A stretch of 64,000 nt of DNA from Pyricularia pennisetigena (GCF_004337985.1 NC_043741.1:4020698-4084697); one strand, 5' to 3'. Shown: positions 45,701 through 58,747, numbered from the stretch's first letter. The notes: generated by a model not told the origin, from the sequence alone. Program-made: numbers and translations.

Positions 45701-46834
45701 AAAGACTATTTCTGCCGCCGACTTTTGGCTTCCATGAACTTTACTGAGGTCTTGTGGTGGCTTGGTAGCAATGATCGGCTCCAAGTTTGTAATGGGTCTC
45801 CCTGTTGTTAAGTAATCTCAGTGGTGCTGTTCCACGCAATCATACGTATTTATCCCAAGTTTTGCGTCTCTCAATGCTGACTAGCCTTGATAAAGCTTGG
45901 ATCAGACAAGCCCCTGGCAGCAACTCACCACTCAATTGATAATAGTTCTCATTCCCGGTTTGCACTTTGACAAAGATGGAATGGTCTAAGAGGAGATCAA
46001 TCATGATCCTCTCTCCAGCCTGGCCGAGCATCGATAGCAGCTCTGGCCATGGTGATGATTTGAGTGTCTTGACGCGTGGGTTCGGTTGCGTAACGAATAT
46101 TCCGGGTACGGCATCGGCGGCCGCGAGCCCGACGTATCCGTTAGCTCGAGAGGCCGGTCCCCTGCTGAAGCCATCGCACAACAGATGGCGTGGCCAGCCC
46201 CCGCATTTCTTTTCCCTCTCAAACAGAGACCAGATGACGAAACTGACAATCTGATGGCATTCAAGGTTCAGTGTCGGTGTTCCTGTCATGCCGGTTTGGC
46301 AATACTTTACAATCATCTCATGTATGGGATGGAAGAGACGAGACGAGATCTTACCTCTGACTGGCAGAAGAGAGCTTTTGTCACGCCGTCCGTCAGGGTG
46401 ACGTAAGATTCGTCGCCTCTCTGGGAGAAGTTTGCCCACTGCTCCCATCGTCCATCGGAGAGGGCCGTCTGCTCTTCCGAGGCGGCTACAATGGTCGAGT
46501 CAAGGAGCTGGGCCACTGCAGCCTCGAGTGGTTTGTCTGCGGCGCCGTCCTTGCCGTGAACTCGGCCACCGATGGCTGCGATCTTGCGTCTCCTGATCCT
46601 AGACGAGGAAGGGAGACTTGCAAGCAGGTGCTCGCGCAGGGTTTTCAAGCATGGGAAATACTGCGACAAGACAGGATGCGTGAATTCAGCAGGACGAGAC
46701 TGCTTATCCAGCTCCAATTCGTCGATTCGTCCCCCCTTGTTGCGTTTCTTGGCTGGCATGGTGCAAGTAAAATCACCAGCGACCTCGCTGCCATGGTCCT
46801 GGCACCTCCGCCGCTTCTTGTTGTTCTTTGACAT
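42762..46834 (-). CDS. tert: telomerase reverse transcriptase
   Basis: Eight exons, 46834-46355, 46250-45929, 45801-45625, 45513-45134, 45067-44801, 44697-44236, 44167-42981 and 42891-42762, all join in phase to 1134 residues. TERT copies the telomerase RNA template onto chromosome ends. The basic N-terminus (SKNNKKRRR) is nuclear-type. The GQ-like segment WPRHLLCDGFSRG, the CP region GLRHIHVLNRYP/FPRQFGLHNAFTS with CSYSALLKHYCP, and the T motif FFFRHDVWRQV (about 604-614) define the RNA-binding domain. The RT motifs follow: 1 and 2 (QVRLLPKGSSMRPITNL), A (KVDVKAAFD, Asp737), B' (KDGIPQGSILSSLLCNYF, about 855-872), C (LLRLIDDFLLIT, Asp896/897), D, and E (YCGTLI). The thumb ends in FKRVLAKRQAGYGQVLSWL. 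The three catalytic aspartates are intact. The exon 7 donor is GTGCGT at 42980, four bases upstream of a decoy GTGAGC. The least certain join is intron 1. Confidence 0.95.
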
Positions 46835-47151
46835 GTCTGAAGCTGCCAATATCCAGTCGATCTAGCACTACCAAGACGCCCATATCCGAGTGTGATAATG
46901 GTAATCAACGGATGATTGATTGTGCTTTTTCGTCTCTTGGAGCCTTGTCTAAACAGCCATCTTCAGTTCGCCAGAATTTAATTCAGTGACGCAGAATCAA
47001 GCCCATCGTATCGAGAAGACGATAGAGACGACTTGTATAGTTGACCAAAAAAAAAGGAGATTGGATGAGTATGTCAAAGTCACAAACAAGCAAGACAAGA
47101 CAAGACAGAAGGGATATTTGCGTGCTGCGTCCCAAAGAGTCCAAGAGTGGG

Positions 47152-47157
47152 ACGCGT
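47152..47157. promoter_or_regulatory. MCB-like ACGCGT upstream of TERT
   Basis: A single perfect ACGCGT 318 bp before the TERT start. It may tie expression to S phase, but one hexamer occurs often by chance. Confidence 0.25.
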
Positions 47158-47878
47158 CTCATAGACAAAATCGACTTTTACGGCAATCAGGTGGGTACCT
47201 CAGCTGGTAATGCAGGGTAGGTAAGATTAGGTAAGGCAAGGTAAGTAAGTATACTGTACATAAGCTTGGGAATAAGGTAGATCGCTGCTGCTAGAAGAAT
47301 TGGTTGGATGGTGGGGCTTGTCTTTGATCGAGCAATGCTTCGGATCGATCAAATCATGTTCCATGGATTGAATTTTCCCTTATCTTGGCTAAAAGCAACC
47401 CAAACACAGGGAGACTAAAAAAAAAAAAAAAAAAAAAAAAAAACACTCACAGAACGTTTGGAGATTACCGGGTCGTCGACTTCTAGCTTGAATCGGAAGC
47501 ACTGACTGGTCAAAGTGTTGATTGTGGTGGCTTGGGGCTAAGCCCAGTCATGCCTCACTGGTCGATTCCGCGCGTTCGAGTCCAGTGCCTTGGGCTGGCA
47601 AGGTTGCCAAGGTTGGGTACCGTACGTAGGTGGGCAACCGTATATACCTTGGGCATCTTATGCAGTCATTCTAGGTCAATGCCTGTGGGCGCCAGCGGAC
47701 GACGTTGAAAAGAGGCGCGCGGGCGGCATGCATGCCACAGATTGTTCTAGTCTCGTCCAACGACGATGTGCATTTTGCAACTTCGCCTTGCCACGTTTCG
47801 TATGTTGAATGACACAATACTACAAGCTAGCCGCAGTTGGTTGATTCTTTTTTTTTTTTTCTTTTTTTTTTTTTTTTT

Positions 47879-47898
47879 GTGTGTGTGTGTGTGTGTGT
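47879..47898. repeat. (GT)n microsatellite after a T-rich tract
   Basis: Ten GT units immediately following a T-rich stretch (47848-47878). Confidence 0.9.
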
Positions 47899-48815
47899 TT
47901 TGGGAGGGGGAGTTTCCATGATGCGAGAAAGGTAGGTATAAAGAAACAGAAGAAAGTAGAGCAGATTAATGATATAATAATAATAGCTTTCTCGCTTGTC
48001 ATATACAGACATGTAACATGGACAAAATCACACGGTAACAACCATCTTGCAATTGCTGAAATCCATACAGTACCTTGTGACGATCTCCAAAATGGAAAGG
48101 CTGATCAAACCTATCAATCCCACTCCCTTGGACAATGGAAGCTGCAAGGGTTGAGAGGAGAACAAATAAAGGATCAATTAAGGTGGGATAATAAAAAGAA
48201 ACCAAAACACTGCAGCGCTCAAACACAGAATGTCTTTCCGAAGTAGACAAGGAAGTTTCAAAGAGTGGGAACATTTGGGGAGGAAAATGAGCTGCCGACT
48301 AAAGAACCCTCGTCGGGTTGCTCCCGGCAGTTGCTGTGATTAGGTAGGTCGTACATTGGCCTTCTGGCTTCATCAAGACGGCAATTGATGAACAGGAGGT
48401 ACGAAGACTCGTGTGTTTGGATGAAATAGCCTCAGGGATTGCATCTACAAAGTGGCTAGTAGTAACATCAGAACCCTACCTATTCATGTTTGACTAGCTA
48501 GGATGGATGTGAAGTGACAACCCTCCTTTTCTCTTCCCGTCGGCCCCTGCTTTCCAAATCTAATGTCTGTAGGCGGAATTTTTTTTTCTCCTTTTCTCAG
48601 CTGTCCGCGGGCTGGATCATCCTTACATTCCGACCAAGTGGATGCCTGCTTGTTCGGTGATTACCACTTCAATCATCCAGTCAGATGCTTAGATGCACAC
48701 GTCAAAAAAGAAAGCATAACCATGTTAATTGTGTCTTGGATTGAGGGGCGAGGTAAGGATCGTCACCCCCAAGGGGTTGGCGATAGTTTATTTTTTATTC
48801 TTTTCTGTATGTAAT

Positions 48816-48817
<2 letters not shown>

Positions 48818-48882
<65 letters not shown>
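48818..48882. repeat. 65-nt poly-T tract
   Basis: Uninterrupted run of 65 T, the longest homopolymer in the window, far from any exon. Confidence 0.95.
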
Positions 48883-48884
<2 letters not shown>

Positions 48885-49720
48885 CAGCATAGTCTCCTTC
48901 TCCTGCTCGCTAAACAAGGAGGGTGCTTTTTCTAGCTGCCCTTTCCTGCCCGTCTTGCCTGCCCTTGTTTGTCTCTGATGCAAAAAAGCAACGCGGCTCC
49001 CTGGCCACTGATTCCTCCCTGCAGGGTGTTGTTGTTTTCTCGGCTAGACCACTTTAGGGTATCGTAAGGTAGCAGGGAGGGTACCTTACCAACCAAATGA
49101 ATGTCAGGTTGATGTGGCTTGTGCTTGTGCTTGTGTTAGCGAGTGGGGATTCGACCCGTCGGCCGGGGAAAGTGGTCGGGCGTATGAGTTAGGTGCCTGC
49201 TCGCTGCACCTCCCTACAACGTTGGAAATCCAATCCAATCCAGCCAGCAAAGACGAGATCTGACCCAGACTTTCAATCCAAGCGAGGGCATGCAAGCGCG
49301 TATATGCTGCAGCCTTTATGACCTATCAGCAGCAGCAGCAGCAGCAGCAGCAAGAGGACAAAGAAAAAAAGAAAGAAAAAAAAAAGTGAACCTACCTACT
49401 GGGCAGACAATTGGCGTCAAATCAACACAGTGCGCTAAAGAGCTCGCCTCGCTTTCACTGAAGAAGTACTGCGGTACCCTGCCAGCCAAATTTCAGACAA
49501 ACGGACGGCAAGCCGCCATAGTCAACGAATTTTGGACCCGGCAAAACCGCTGCAGAGACCTGAGCGACTCCACTTTCCACTTCGTCCATCCGCCTCCTTC
49601 ACAGCGGAGGAGCATGTCCTTCGCACGTCGTCGCTTCCACCCGCTCGGATTGTGATGCGTCCCGTCTGATGTTGGCCAGTCCTACCGCCTTGGGATGGTT
49701 GGGTCTTTGAAGCCTGACTG

Positions 49721-50005
49721 ATGACTGCCACACCATGGACGGGGGCAACGAGGAGGACCGCTCGGGCACCGCACCATTGCCGCCCAGCTCGAGACCCTTC
49801 CATCACCAACAGCAACATGATCCCCGTCAGCACCACCACCATAACCACAACCATAACCACAGCCACTACCAGCAGCATTACAATTACGAACTTGACGACG
49901 ACGCCTTCACACCACCCGCCGCTGCCTCCACCATACAACACTTCGATCGAAACCCCAACCGCCCCGAAGTCGAGACTTATGCCGCCGCCAATCTCCAGGC
50001 CGTAG
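49721..50005 (+). other. possible overlapping uORF at the RhoGEF start
   Basis: An ATG lies 14 bases before the RhoGEF ATG in another frame and opens a 94-codon frame that overlaps the main gene. If the mRNA starts upstream, it could lower translation of the main product. The long frame itself is probably not selected as protein. Confidence 0.3.
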
Positions 50006-53000
50006 CCGCCAATGCTGCTGCTGTCGCCTACCCAAACTCCGACTTTTCCAACGCGGCACCCCCCGAAAGTCCTTCCGAACCCGACGACTTCTATCGCGAT
50101 CACAGAAGCCGACCGGCCGACTCGATGGCTTCGGCTGCCCTCCCGCAGCATCACCACACCCTCCCACGCACTCACAACATCGCGCATTCCCGACAAACAT
50201 CCGCCACCGCGCGTGCAGATTCGTACGGTACCTCGATTGTATCCAAACATGGGCAAAATGGGCTTGCCGCAGGCCACAGCGGACCCCGGTCCACATACCG
50301 CTCCGCTTCCATGCCCATAGATGATAGACCGTCCAAGCCAACTGCCGGTGCCTACGGCCCTTCGAAGCAGCCAAGTGTGAAGGATCTGAAGAAGCGCTTC
50401 GACCAAGCAGTAGCGGAACCGTCACAGGGCAAGGTTATACGTCAGCCAGGAACTCGGCTCGTCTCCAAAGATGGCTCGTCCGCCACTGCACGTGGCCGAC
50501 TTGGCGGTCCGCCGGGGACCTACCTTACTCTCAGGACCTCAGTTGACCGCGATGCTGGGTCCTTTTCCACAAGGTCCAGTTCCAGGCAGAAATATGTGGA
50601 GGAGGATCAACTTTCCAGCAATGCCAAATCTTTCGCGAGCAGGATGAGGCCGAAAGCAGCTAGTACTGCAACCAGCACTCTTGCGCAGGCTGCCAAGGCT
50701 GTATCCCCTCCCCCTGTCAGATCACCAAGTGTCCCAGCGACGTCACCTCGGTCTGCGCGACCGGCTGGTCTACTATTCGGAGAGATACTGCCACAGGATG
50801 ACGGCTCACGCACTGTGGGTTATGGTATTGACGAGATGACCACTAGATCTCTACGAACCTCCGAGCAACAAGCCCATGAGCTTACTTCACCTGACCGCGC
50901 CTCTCAAGATGATGGCGAACCAGAGTCCCCCGCTGAATGGTACCGCAGATCATCCAAAGGCTCGAGGATACCGACGTCTGTTCATGTCAGGACACAAAGC
51001 GATACTTCAGCCAACAAGTCGCCCATTTCGGGGAACCGACGTCCGGCCTCTCGACAAAATCGAAACTCGACATCGTCGCAAGCATCGCAAGCATCATCGC
51101 TCTCGTCTCGTCTTCCGGTCTCGGTGAAAAAGTTGGGCGAATCACCAACCCAAAGCAGTCCGTCAACCCGTGCTAACTCACCTTCCCAACCTCTTCCGGC
51201 CAGTGGGAGATCCTCCAGGCAGCATGGCATCCGCGCCAAAACGCCAACGACACGGTCAACCACACCCACCAGCAAACGCTCGAACCACAGTACGCCGACA
51301 ACATCATCACGAAGACCTGCGCCCAACAAGATCGCCACCCCTAGTAATCAAGGGAACACCCGGCTAGCAGCCTACATATCTGCTCCGCCGCCCAAGCTAT
51401 CACCCCCACTGCGAAGTTCACGCCCGCGGCAGCCTGTTTCGAGCGCCAGTACGGCGAGCTCTCGTCTGAAAGCTGTCGAACGTTCCTCTGCCAACAAAAG
51501 ATTAGGGCATGATGACGAGCCCAACGGTCGCAGGCGCAAGATAGACGTTGGTCCAATCGACTTTGCGCAACGCAGGGAGACGATCAAGCTCGCATATAGC
51601 AAATCGATTCGAGAGTCTCAGGCCCGCGAGGCAAGACAAGCTGCTGCGGCGAGGCGAAAGGAACAGATGGAAGCAGCAGCGAAAGCAAAAGCGGAAGCCG
51701 AAAAGGCCTTGCAGATGCGTGCGGACGCGTCTTCTGCGAAACAGCCACCAGAGCGGGAATCCCCATTCACTCGTGCAGACCTGCCAGCTCCTGGTGAACA
51801 AGGTTCTGCCGTAGACAGCGGCTTGGGCTCTTCGGAGCCTTCTTCAAGGCTCGTCACGTCTGAAGACAAGACGGATGCGGATGCCACTGCGGCGGATGTA
51901 CCATCCAAGTTTCCCGATCTCGAGATTCCAGGGAGCTTTCCCAGCTTTGGTTCCCCTGACTTGGCGCAAGAGGAAGTGCCTATGTCGGCTATTTCGAACA
52001 CTTCCGTGATCACCGAGTTCGACGACGAGCCGCAGACGGAGCCCCCTGTATCGATAGGTCAGACTTCGGGCTTAGGTATTCAACTGCCTTCTGCACAGCC
52101 TGATGCAGTTTACGAAAAGGCCATCTATCAATCGCCATTCGAAGATGACCGTGTAGAGGGCGCGGTTCAATCCACGATTGATGCGACACAGGACTTACCG
52201 TATGCTCATGAGCCTTCCAACAATTCTGCGCCCACAACCACAGAACCCGAGAGAGGAAGCGCATCCGAAGCTGAGCTTCTTTCGGGATCCCAGCATATGG
52301 AAGACATACCTATTCTGATACAAGATCAAGACCCAAAGAGTTTGGTCAAGCCAGTAGTCAAAGATGATGCGATCGCACAACAGGACTTGCCAGCAGAACA
52401 AACACCACCAACCGCTAGCCATCAAATACCCGAGTACGAGCCTGGGCCGTTTGTACCCCAATCTCAGCCCACAACGGTGACCATTCTTAGCCGTGGGTCC
52501 TCTGACTTCTTGCCGCCTGTGCAAACAAATTTTCGAACTGATGTTGTCCGTGATTCGGAAGGACCCAGTCAGTCACCGCAGATGGACAGTCTGGAGGACT
52601 TCTATATTGGCGGCCCACACCTGCGAGATAACATCTCCGCCCTACGAGATTCGACCTTCATGTCGTCTGAAGCCTCGGACGAGCACATGACATCTTCTGC
52701 TGAGGCACAAAGAACGCCCGACACTTCCAGAAGCTTGACAATCCCTGGCTTAATATCACCGGCGAATCGGACAAGTCAACACTCGGCATGGACTGACTTC
52801 TCGCTTGAAAGCTCCGATGCTGGACGCGAGCGCACTTCTAAATCCGGGATGAATGTCATCAGCCGCGACTCCACAGTGAGGGGGCGCCCGCCGATGTTCG
52901 ATTCCAGGCCAGATTCTTATGCCAGTGACCACAGGAGTGAAGACCATGGATACAACTCCGATGTGCCGAGAGCGGATGGGCGTAGCACGGGCACATTTCA

Positions 53001-55824
53001 GCTGGAAAGACATGAGCTCCCAGAGCTTGACACAGGTGATGGATTTACCATGGATTACGTATCGCCTTCCGCCAAGCGTTCGTCGGTGCCCGGTCAACCT
53101 GACCATGAACCACCGCCAATACCGACTCCTGACAATCGTTCCGTTCAAGAGGGCCGTCGAACACCATCGAGTAGTTACTACGACCAGACTCGACCTAATA
53201 GCTACCTACAAAGCGTCCCTGACGATGAGTTCGGCGGATCGCGCCGGGAGAGCGAGGAGTTTACGCAGCCAACTTTCACCCCGCACTCAACTGGCCACGC
53301 GTCCCTCGATAGCACGGGGATTGGCTTTAGCAGGACAACGACGCTTGAGGTCGATCAAAAGACAGCCTTGGCCGACGATGTCAAAGACCAAACGAGCGCC
53401 CAAGCTGGTGCCAGTGGAAAGGAAAGGAACCGCCTTGTGCAACGCCAGAACGTTGTCAAGGAGCTTATCGACACGGAGGGATCGTTTGTCAGGGATATGA
53501 ACGTTATCGAAGAAATCTACAAGGGAACCGCCGAGGCCTGTCCGAAACTCGACAACAAGACGATCAAGCTCATCTTTCGAAACACGGACGAGATCATCGC
53601 TTTCCATACTGCGTTCCACATAGAATTGAAGGAGGCGGTGGCGTCCGTGTATAGTCCCAAAGGTCGACGGTCACCGCTTTCCAGGGAGAGCAAGGAAGAT
53701 CCTATCTCGGATTCAATGACTGTTCGCTCAAATGGCTCCTGCTCGAAAGATGGCCGTGATACAAACATGGAGCCCGACGACGGCAAAGATCGGCAAACAT
53801 CCATTGGACCTGTTTTCGTCAAGGGTATCGAACAGATGCGTGTTGTCCATGAAAGTTTTCTGCGGACCAGTGACCCAGCCGCGAAGCGTCTGATTCAGAT
53901 ACAGGAAGACCCAGCGGTTCAGGTTTGGTTGAGCGAGTGTAACGAGGCTGCCAGGGATCTCACGGCCGCATGGAATCTGGACTCGCTCCTGATCAAGCCA
54001 ATGCAGCGCATCACCAAGTACCCGAACTTGATCAGTCAGCTTCTTCAATATACACCCGAGGATCATCCGGATCGAGAAGCGCTAATATCCGCTCGCAACG
54101 CACTCGAGACTGCTATTCTTGACATCAACAAAACGAAGAAGAATTTTGAGCTCGTGGGGCAGATCGTGGGCCGCAAGCGCAAGGAGTCCGACGTTCGAGC
54201 AGGCTTCGCCCGGGCCTTTGGGAAGCGTGTCGACAAGCTGCAGGCTGCCGCAATTCGCGTTGAGGAGGATACGGAGTACAAGGCGCTTCAGGAAAAATTC
54301 GGGGATGATTACTTGCGACTTCAGGTCGTCCTTCGAGATGTCGAGTTTTATACCCGCAAAGTATCAGAATACGTGCACGAGTTCCTCCAGTATCTTTCCG
54401 CTATGGAGCTTGTCATGCGACTCCAGCCGTCGCCCTTTCCTGAAATTGAGAGCAAATGGGCCCGCTTCAACGTGTCGATGCGAGATATGGAGAAGGTCGC
54501 CTTGGATCAGCATGTAAGTGCTTTAGCAAGCCATCGTCAGCCCTTTCCATCCATCTATATGCCTACCCGCTAACCGTCGTCCGCATGGCAGCTCGCACAA
54601 GTACGAAAGCATGTCATAGAACCGTTCGAGCTGGTGATTCGATGCTACAATCATCCGTCCTTGGCCATGAAGAAGCGGGCAAAACGCCGTCTCGACTTCG
54701 AGAGGGCGGAACAGCTCAAGAAGGCAGGCAAGAAGGTAGATAAGCAGCTGAGCGAGCTGGTCGAGCAATACGAGGCCCTGAACGAGACATTGAAGAAAGA
54801 ATTGCCAAAGCTGTCGGCCCACACCGAAAAGATAGGTAACATCTGTCTCGGGAACTTTGTCTGCATCCAGGTCAAATGGTTCTCGATATGGAAAGATAAG
54901 GTCAAGGCCGTTCTCGACGACAAACATGTGCCGGAGATGTCTGAGGTGGTTGCCTCATTTCATAGGGAGTTCAAGTCGATGGAGGAGCAGATCGCCAGCA
55001 TCGGCATTATCAACCCCAGTCTAAAGCCGAGGACGTCTCAGTCAACGACAGACGATGGCATGTCACGAATCAAATCTAGGCCCTCTGAACTCACGACTCG
55101 CTCTAGAGGACTGTCTATAAACGACATGGTACCGACTATACCGACACCTGATTTTGTCAGAGCCAATAACGGACATAATATTACATCGCCTACTGTGACG
55201 TCTCCGACGTCGTCATCTCACCACTACTACTACTACAAAGAACAGCACTCGGGACTGAATGGCCATGGGCAGTCTAGATACGCTGTACCAGCTTCTCCCA
55301 GCCACAACAGCAGTCTCTCTGGCGCTCCTCCTCGGCCGCCCACAAGTCGCAGTTATGATTCCGGACCGTCACATCGCCCAAGCGTGGACTCCACAGCACC
55401 AATCATGGGGTCGTTGCAACAAAGACGGGATTCGGGCTCTACATATGCCACCAACTATGCTTCATCCGAGCAGCGAGACCGACGGTTCTCAGGACTGTTT
55501 AGCTCAGCCATGCCGCCCGAGGAGGCGGAGGAGCGCCAGTTGAGGTCACGACAGCCATCACAAAGACCTTCTCGGGCTTCATCCCGCGAGCGACCCGCGA
55601 TAAACGGGTACAATGTCATGTTCCTCGCCGCATCTCTTTTTGAGTTTAATATTGAAGATACAAAGCACGAGGCCGGGTATCCTTATCTGACGTACCAAGC
55701 CGGTGAGATATTCGATGTTATTGCAGAAAAAGGCGAGCTATGGCTCGCCAAGAACCAGGACGACCCCGCGAAAGTCGTCGGGTGGATTTGGTCAAAGCAT
55801 TTTGCGAAGCTTGCAGACCCATAG
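49735..55824 (+). CDS. DH-BAR-SH3 Rho guanine nucleotide exchange factor (Tuba/Gef1-like)
   Basis: Exons 49735-54513 and 54592-55824 (78-bp intron) give 2003 residues. Residues 1-1200 are low complexity: a His/Gln/Asn-rich start, then Ser/Pro/Arg-rich disordered sequence with a short coiled-coil, Ala/Lys/Glu-rich segment near 610-660. The DH domain (about 1230-1465) begins VVKELIDTEGSFVRDMNVIEEIY and carries the key helix LLIKPMQRITKYPNLISQLL. It is interrupted by a Ser/Asp-rich insert near 1305-1355. A BAR-type helical domain follows (about 1500-1735: FYTRKVSEYVHEFLQYL, ERAEQLKKAGKKVDKQLSEL). The last 72 residues form an SH3 domain. No PH domain is seen; BAR takes its place, as in animal Tuba and fission yeast Gef1, which activate Cdc42. 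Likely a Cdc42 GEF at sites of polarised growth or septation. Confidence 0.9.
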
Positions 55825-58747
55825 CGAGTCCAGCCTGCTAGGCTGTTTCCACGTGCGATTTGATTTTCAGGTGATTTGGCATGGGATTACGAAGAAGTTG
55901 CCAATGGCGCATGTTTACGCAGGAGCAAAATATACCCGGTCGGATACTACCTGTTTGAGTGAGTATCAATCATTGGAGCAGACTAGAAAGAGATTTTTTG
56001 GGGCAATTTTTTGGAGGATAGATCAAGGGTACCTGATGGTTTGGAGGCGTTGACAAGGCAAGACACATGCTGGGAGCGAGTAGCTACAGGCGTTGCGATA
56101 TTTTCTTATTTCTTTTATTTTTCATGTCCGACTGGACACCGGCTGAGATGGAACCTCGACCAAAATCGCTCCTTTTTTTTTCCCTTTGTGCCTTTTTTTT
56201 TTCTCTCTTATTGTTTCTCATTTTTTCCCCTCTCCTCTTTCGGCCACAATTCCTTACTTGGAGTGACGGGGTTGTTTGGTGTGGGTGTATTGATATTTCG
56301 CCTGCGCATCCGGCTATGGGAAAAGCGGGCATCAGTATAGGAATTTTCTCAGCTTTTTTGGTACATTTCATTTTCCCTCTGCAGGCTACCACTACTCAGA
56401 CAACTTATTTCTTTTATTTGCTGATAAGGTTTCTCGCCAGCTGGCGAAGGGAGCAGAAAAGGATGGCGCGAGCACTTCATGACAAAGCTAGCTCATCACT
56501 CAATAGAGGTGTTTCGGACACTATATTATTCATGCGTGAGGATACTTAGAATGGGTTCTGTGGCCAAGGCTCATTGCGCACTTGGTATCTCTTCTTGTGG
56601 GATTCATCGGAATGCACGAATTTGTTTCTACCTGGATTGTTGCCCAAAGTGTTACCAGATGCCTCACTTTGCGCCTTTGTACCAGTGGCACGTGAAGATT
56701 GTGATTCGTAGAAGCCTGCCCGGCATAACAGAACAGGCCCAGCGCTCCCAAGATCCGAGCGAATGTTTGCAGTCAACCTCGTGCAGGTGTTCATGTGTAT
56801 TGCACTGGAATCAGGACTATAAGCTCTCTTTTGTTGTATAACGACCTGCCAATGGCCGTATCCATTTCGCATTCTCCGAGGTGCGAGGTGCAAGGTGATC
56901 GCTTCAGATAGGTAGGTAGGTAGGCGGTGCTTGTGCGTCCGCCTCTGAGGGGTCCGGCTAGGCAATAAAATGGCGTATGGACAGATGTACAAGCGGGGGG
57001 GGGGGGGGGTTTCCGTCAAAAGTGACGATATCGTCACAACACATGATGGGTATGACCCACGGTCACAAGTCCCCATTTTCTCGCTCTCTACACGAGATAT
57101 GGATTGTGAGTCCTGCCGGAACAAGCGGATAGCTGCAGATGCCATGTCATCTGATGGCCATTGACGAACGATACGATGTAGAGGTGGAGAAAAGAAAAGA
57201 AGAATTCCGGATAATGGCGAGTCTTTTAGTTGTCTGTTCTATATAGTGCCTTGCACAATAGACCATATTCCGGGGGGTTCCATCGCAGCTTACAATCGGG
57301 AGCCAATCCCAGGGCAGCTACCTCGAGACGTAAGCGCGCAGCTTGTTGCAACGACCATGTCAACACAGCATAGGATATAGTATGTGTTATGAGGTATGAG
57401 AAAGAGAGATAAGGGAAAGAAGGAGGGAAAAAAAGAGGAATTCCAAGGGATCTTGCCGTACTGTCATCAAGTCGTTATAGCAAGATGTGTCTGCTAGCCT
57501 GTCTTTGTTCTTAGAACCGCGGCTGTGCCACGACCGTGCGACATGTACGCGAGCTATGAAAGGGGTGTTGTTGTTGTCCATCATTATTTATCAATGCTAT
57601 GGGCATGAAACCGACTGTTCGTTGCTGAGCAGATCCCTAGTGCGTAGCTAACAAGATTTGCATAAATCTGCATGACGCGAGCCGAGTTTCCGGAAACATC
57701 TGGCATCATCGACTGTTGGGGGAATTAATGCAGAGCGGTGAGATAAAAGGTTGAGGGATGAAAAAAAATAAACAAATATACATGTATATATGTATTTAAA
57801 AAAAAAAAAATAAAAAAAAAAAATAAAAAAAAAAAACCCCCATCAAATCGTCGCAATATACTTGCATGATATTGGGGTTGGCTGACAGCTGAAGCTTCTG
57901 GGTAAGGTTCCCAAACATATGCATTGTTGGCCATCCTTGCTCGCTGTTTGTTCGTGTCACTGCTTGCCTGGAGTTTCGGCGCCTACGCGAACATGATCTT
58001 CGCAGGATGACATGTGCCGATCATTTCAACCCCCCCGCAGCCCCTTGTTTCTGCGATTCGGATGCGTCGCCGAGTTTGACATGCACCCATGCCGGCCGGG
58101 TCCTGCTCCCTTTTTTTTTTTTTGGCCTGGCCTGGCCTCTGGATCGATCGGCTGTGCTACTCATCTCAGTAGAGAGGATACGAGAGCCGCAGAGGGTTGC
58201 TGGTGGCATCGTAGCATTGGCAGCTCGCTTGTCAAAACAACGCGACGAGTTGTTTAGACGTGTTACACACCTACCGACTCAGGTACTACATTGCACGGGT
58301 TGGAAACTTGAAGTCTGAATAAACATGGGATATCTAGCGCCTTTACGGGATATTTAGCCCCAAATTATGACAACGGGATGAGATGATCAAGTCTCTATTT
58401 CTTTTTTAAACCCCAAAATCTCCGAACGTTCCTTGGGGAAGCGGGAAAATGAGCGCCGTTAGTCAGGCGATTATCAGACTCTGTCATACATGGTGCGATT
58501 TAATTCTTTATGATCTCGTTGTGTTCGAGAAAAGTCGGCAAATACATGATCTGAGCTTCCTTTGTCGGGCTTGTTTCTGCAAAATTGCATCCATCCGATT
58601 GCCACCAGTGGGTACAGTACTCTATCATCGTACTTGGTTGGCATACACTCAGGTCTGTCGCACCGCATCACCATCCCACTCACTGTACAGTATGTATTAC
58701 CGGCATTTCCCCGGTGCTTGCTACCATGTGCCATGTGCAAACCTCCG

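Larger units (their letters stand above)
46835..49734. other. intergenic, divergent promoters of TERT and the RhoGEF
   Basis: About 2.9 kb rich in simple tracts: an A-run near 47417-47443, T-runs with (GT)n near 47848-47898, a 65-nt T-run, and a CAG run at 49327-49351. No gene or RNA is supported. Confidence 0.6.

Noticed and set aside
47540..47600. tRNA-like B box (GTTCGAGTCC) near a GC-rich hairpin
   Set aside because: The bases flanking the loop do not form a T-stem and no A box or acceptor pairing fits; more likely a simple inverted repeat (CACTGG ... CCAGTG).
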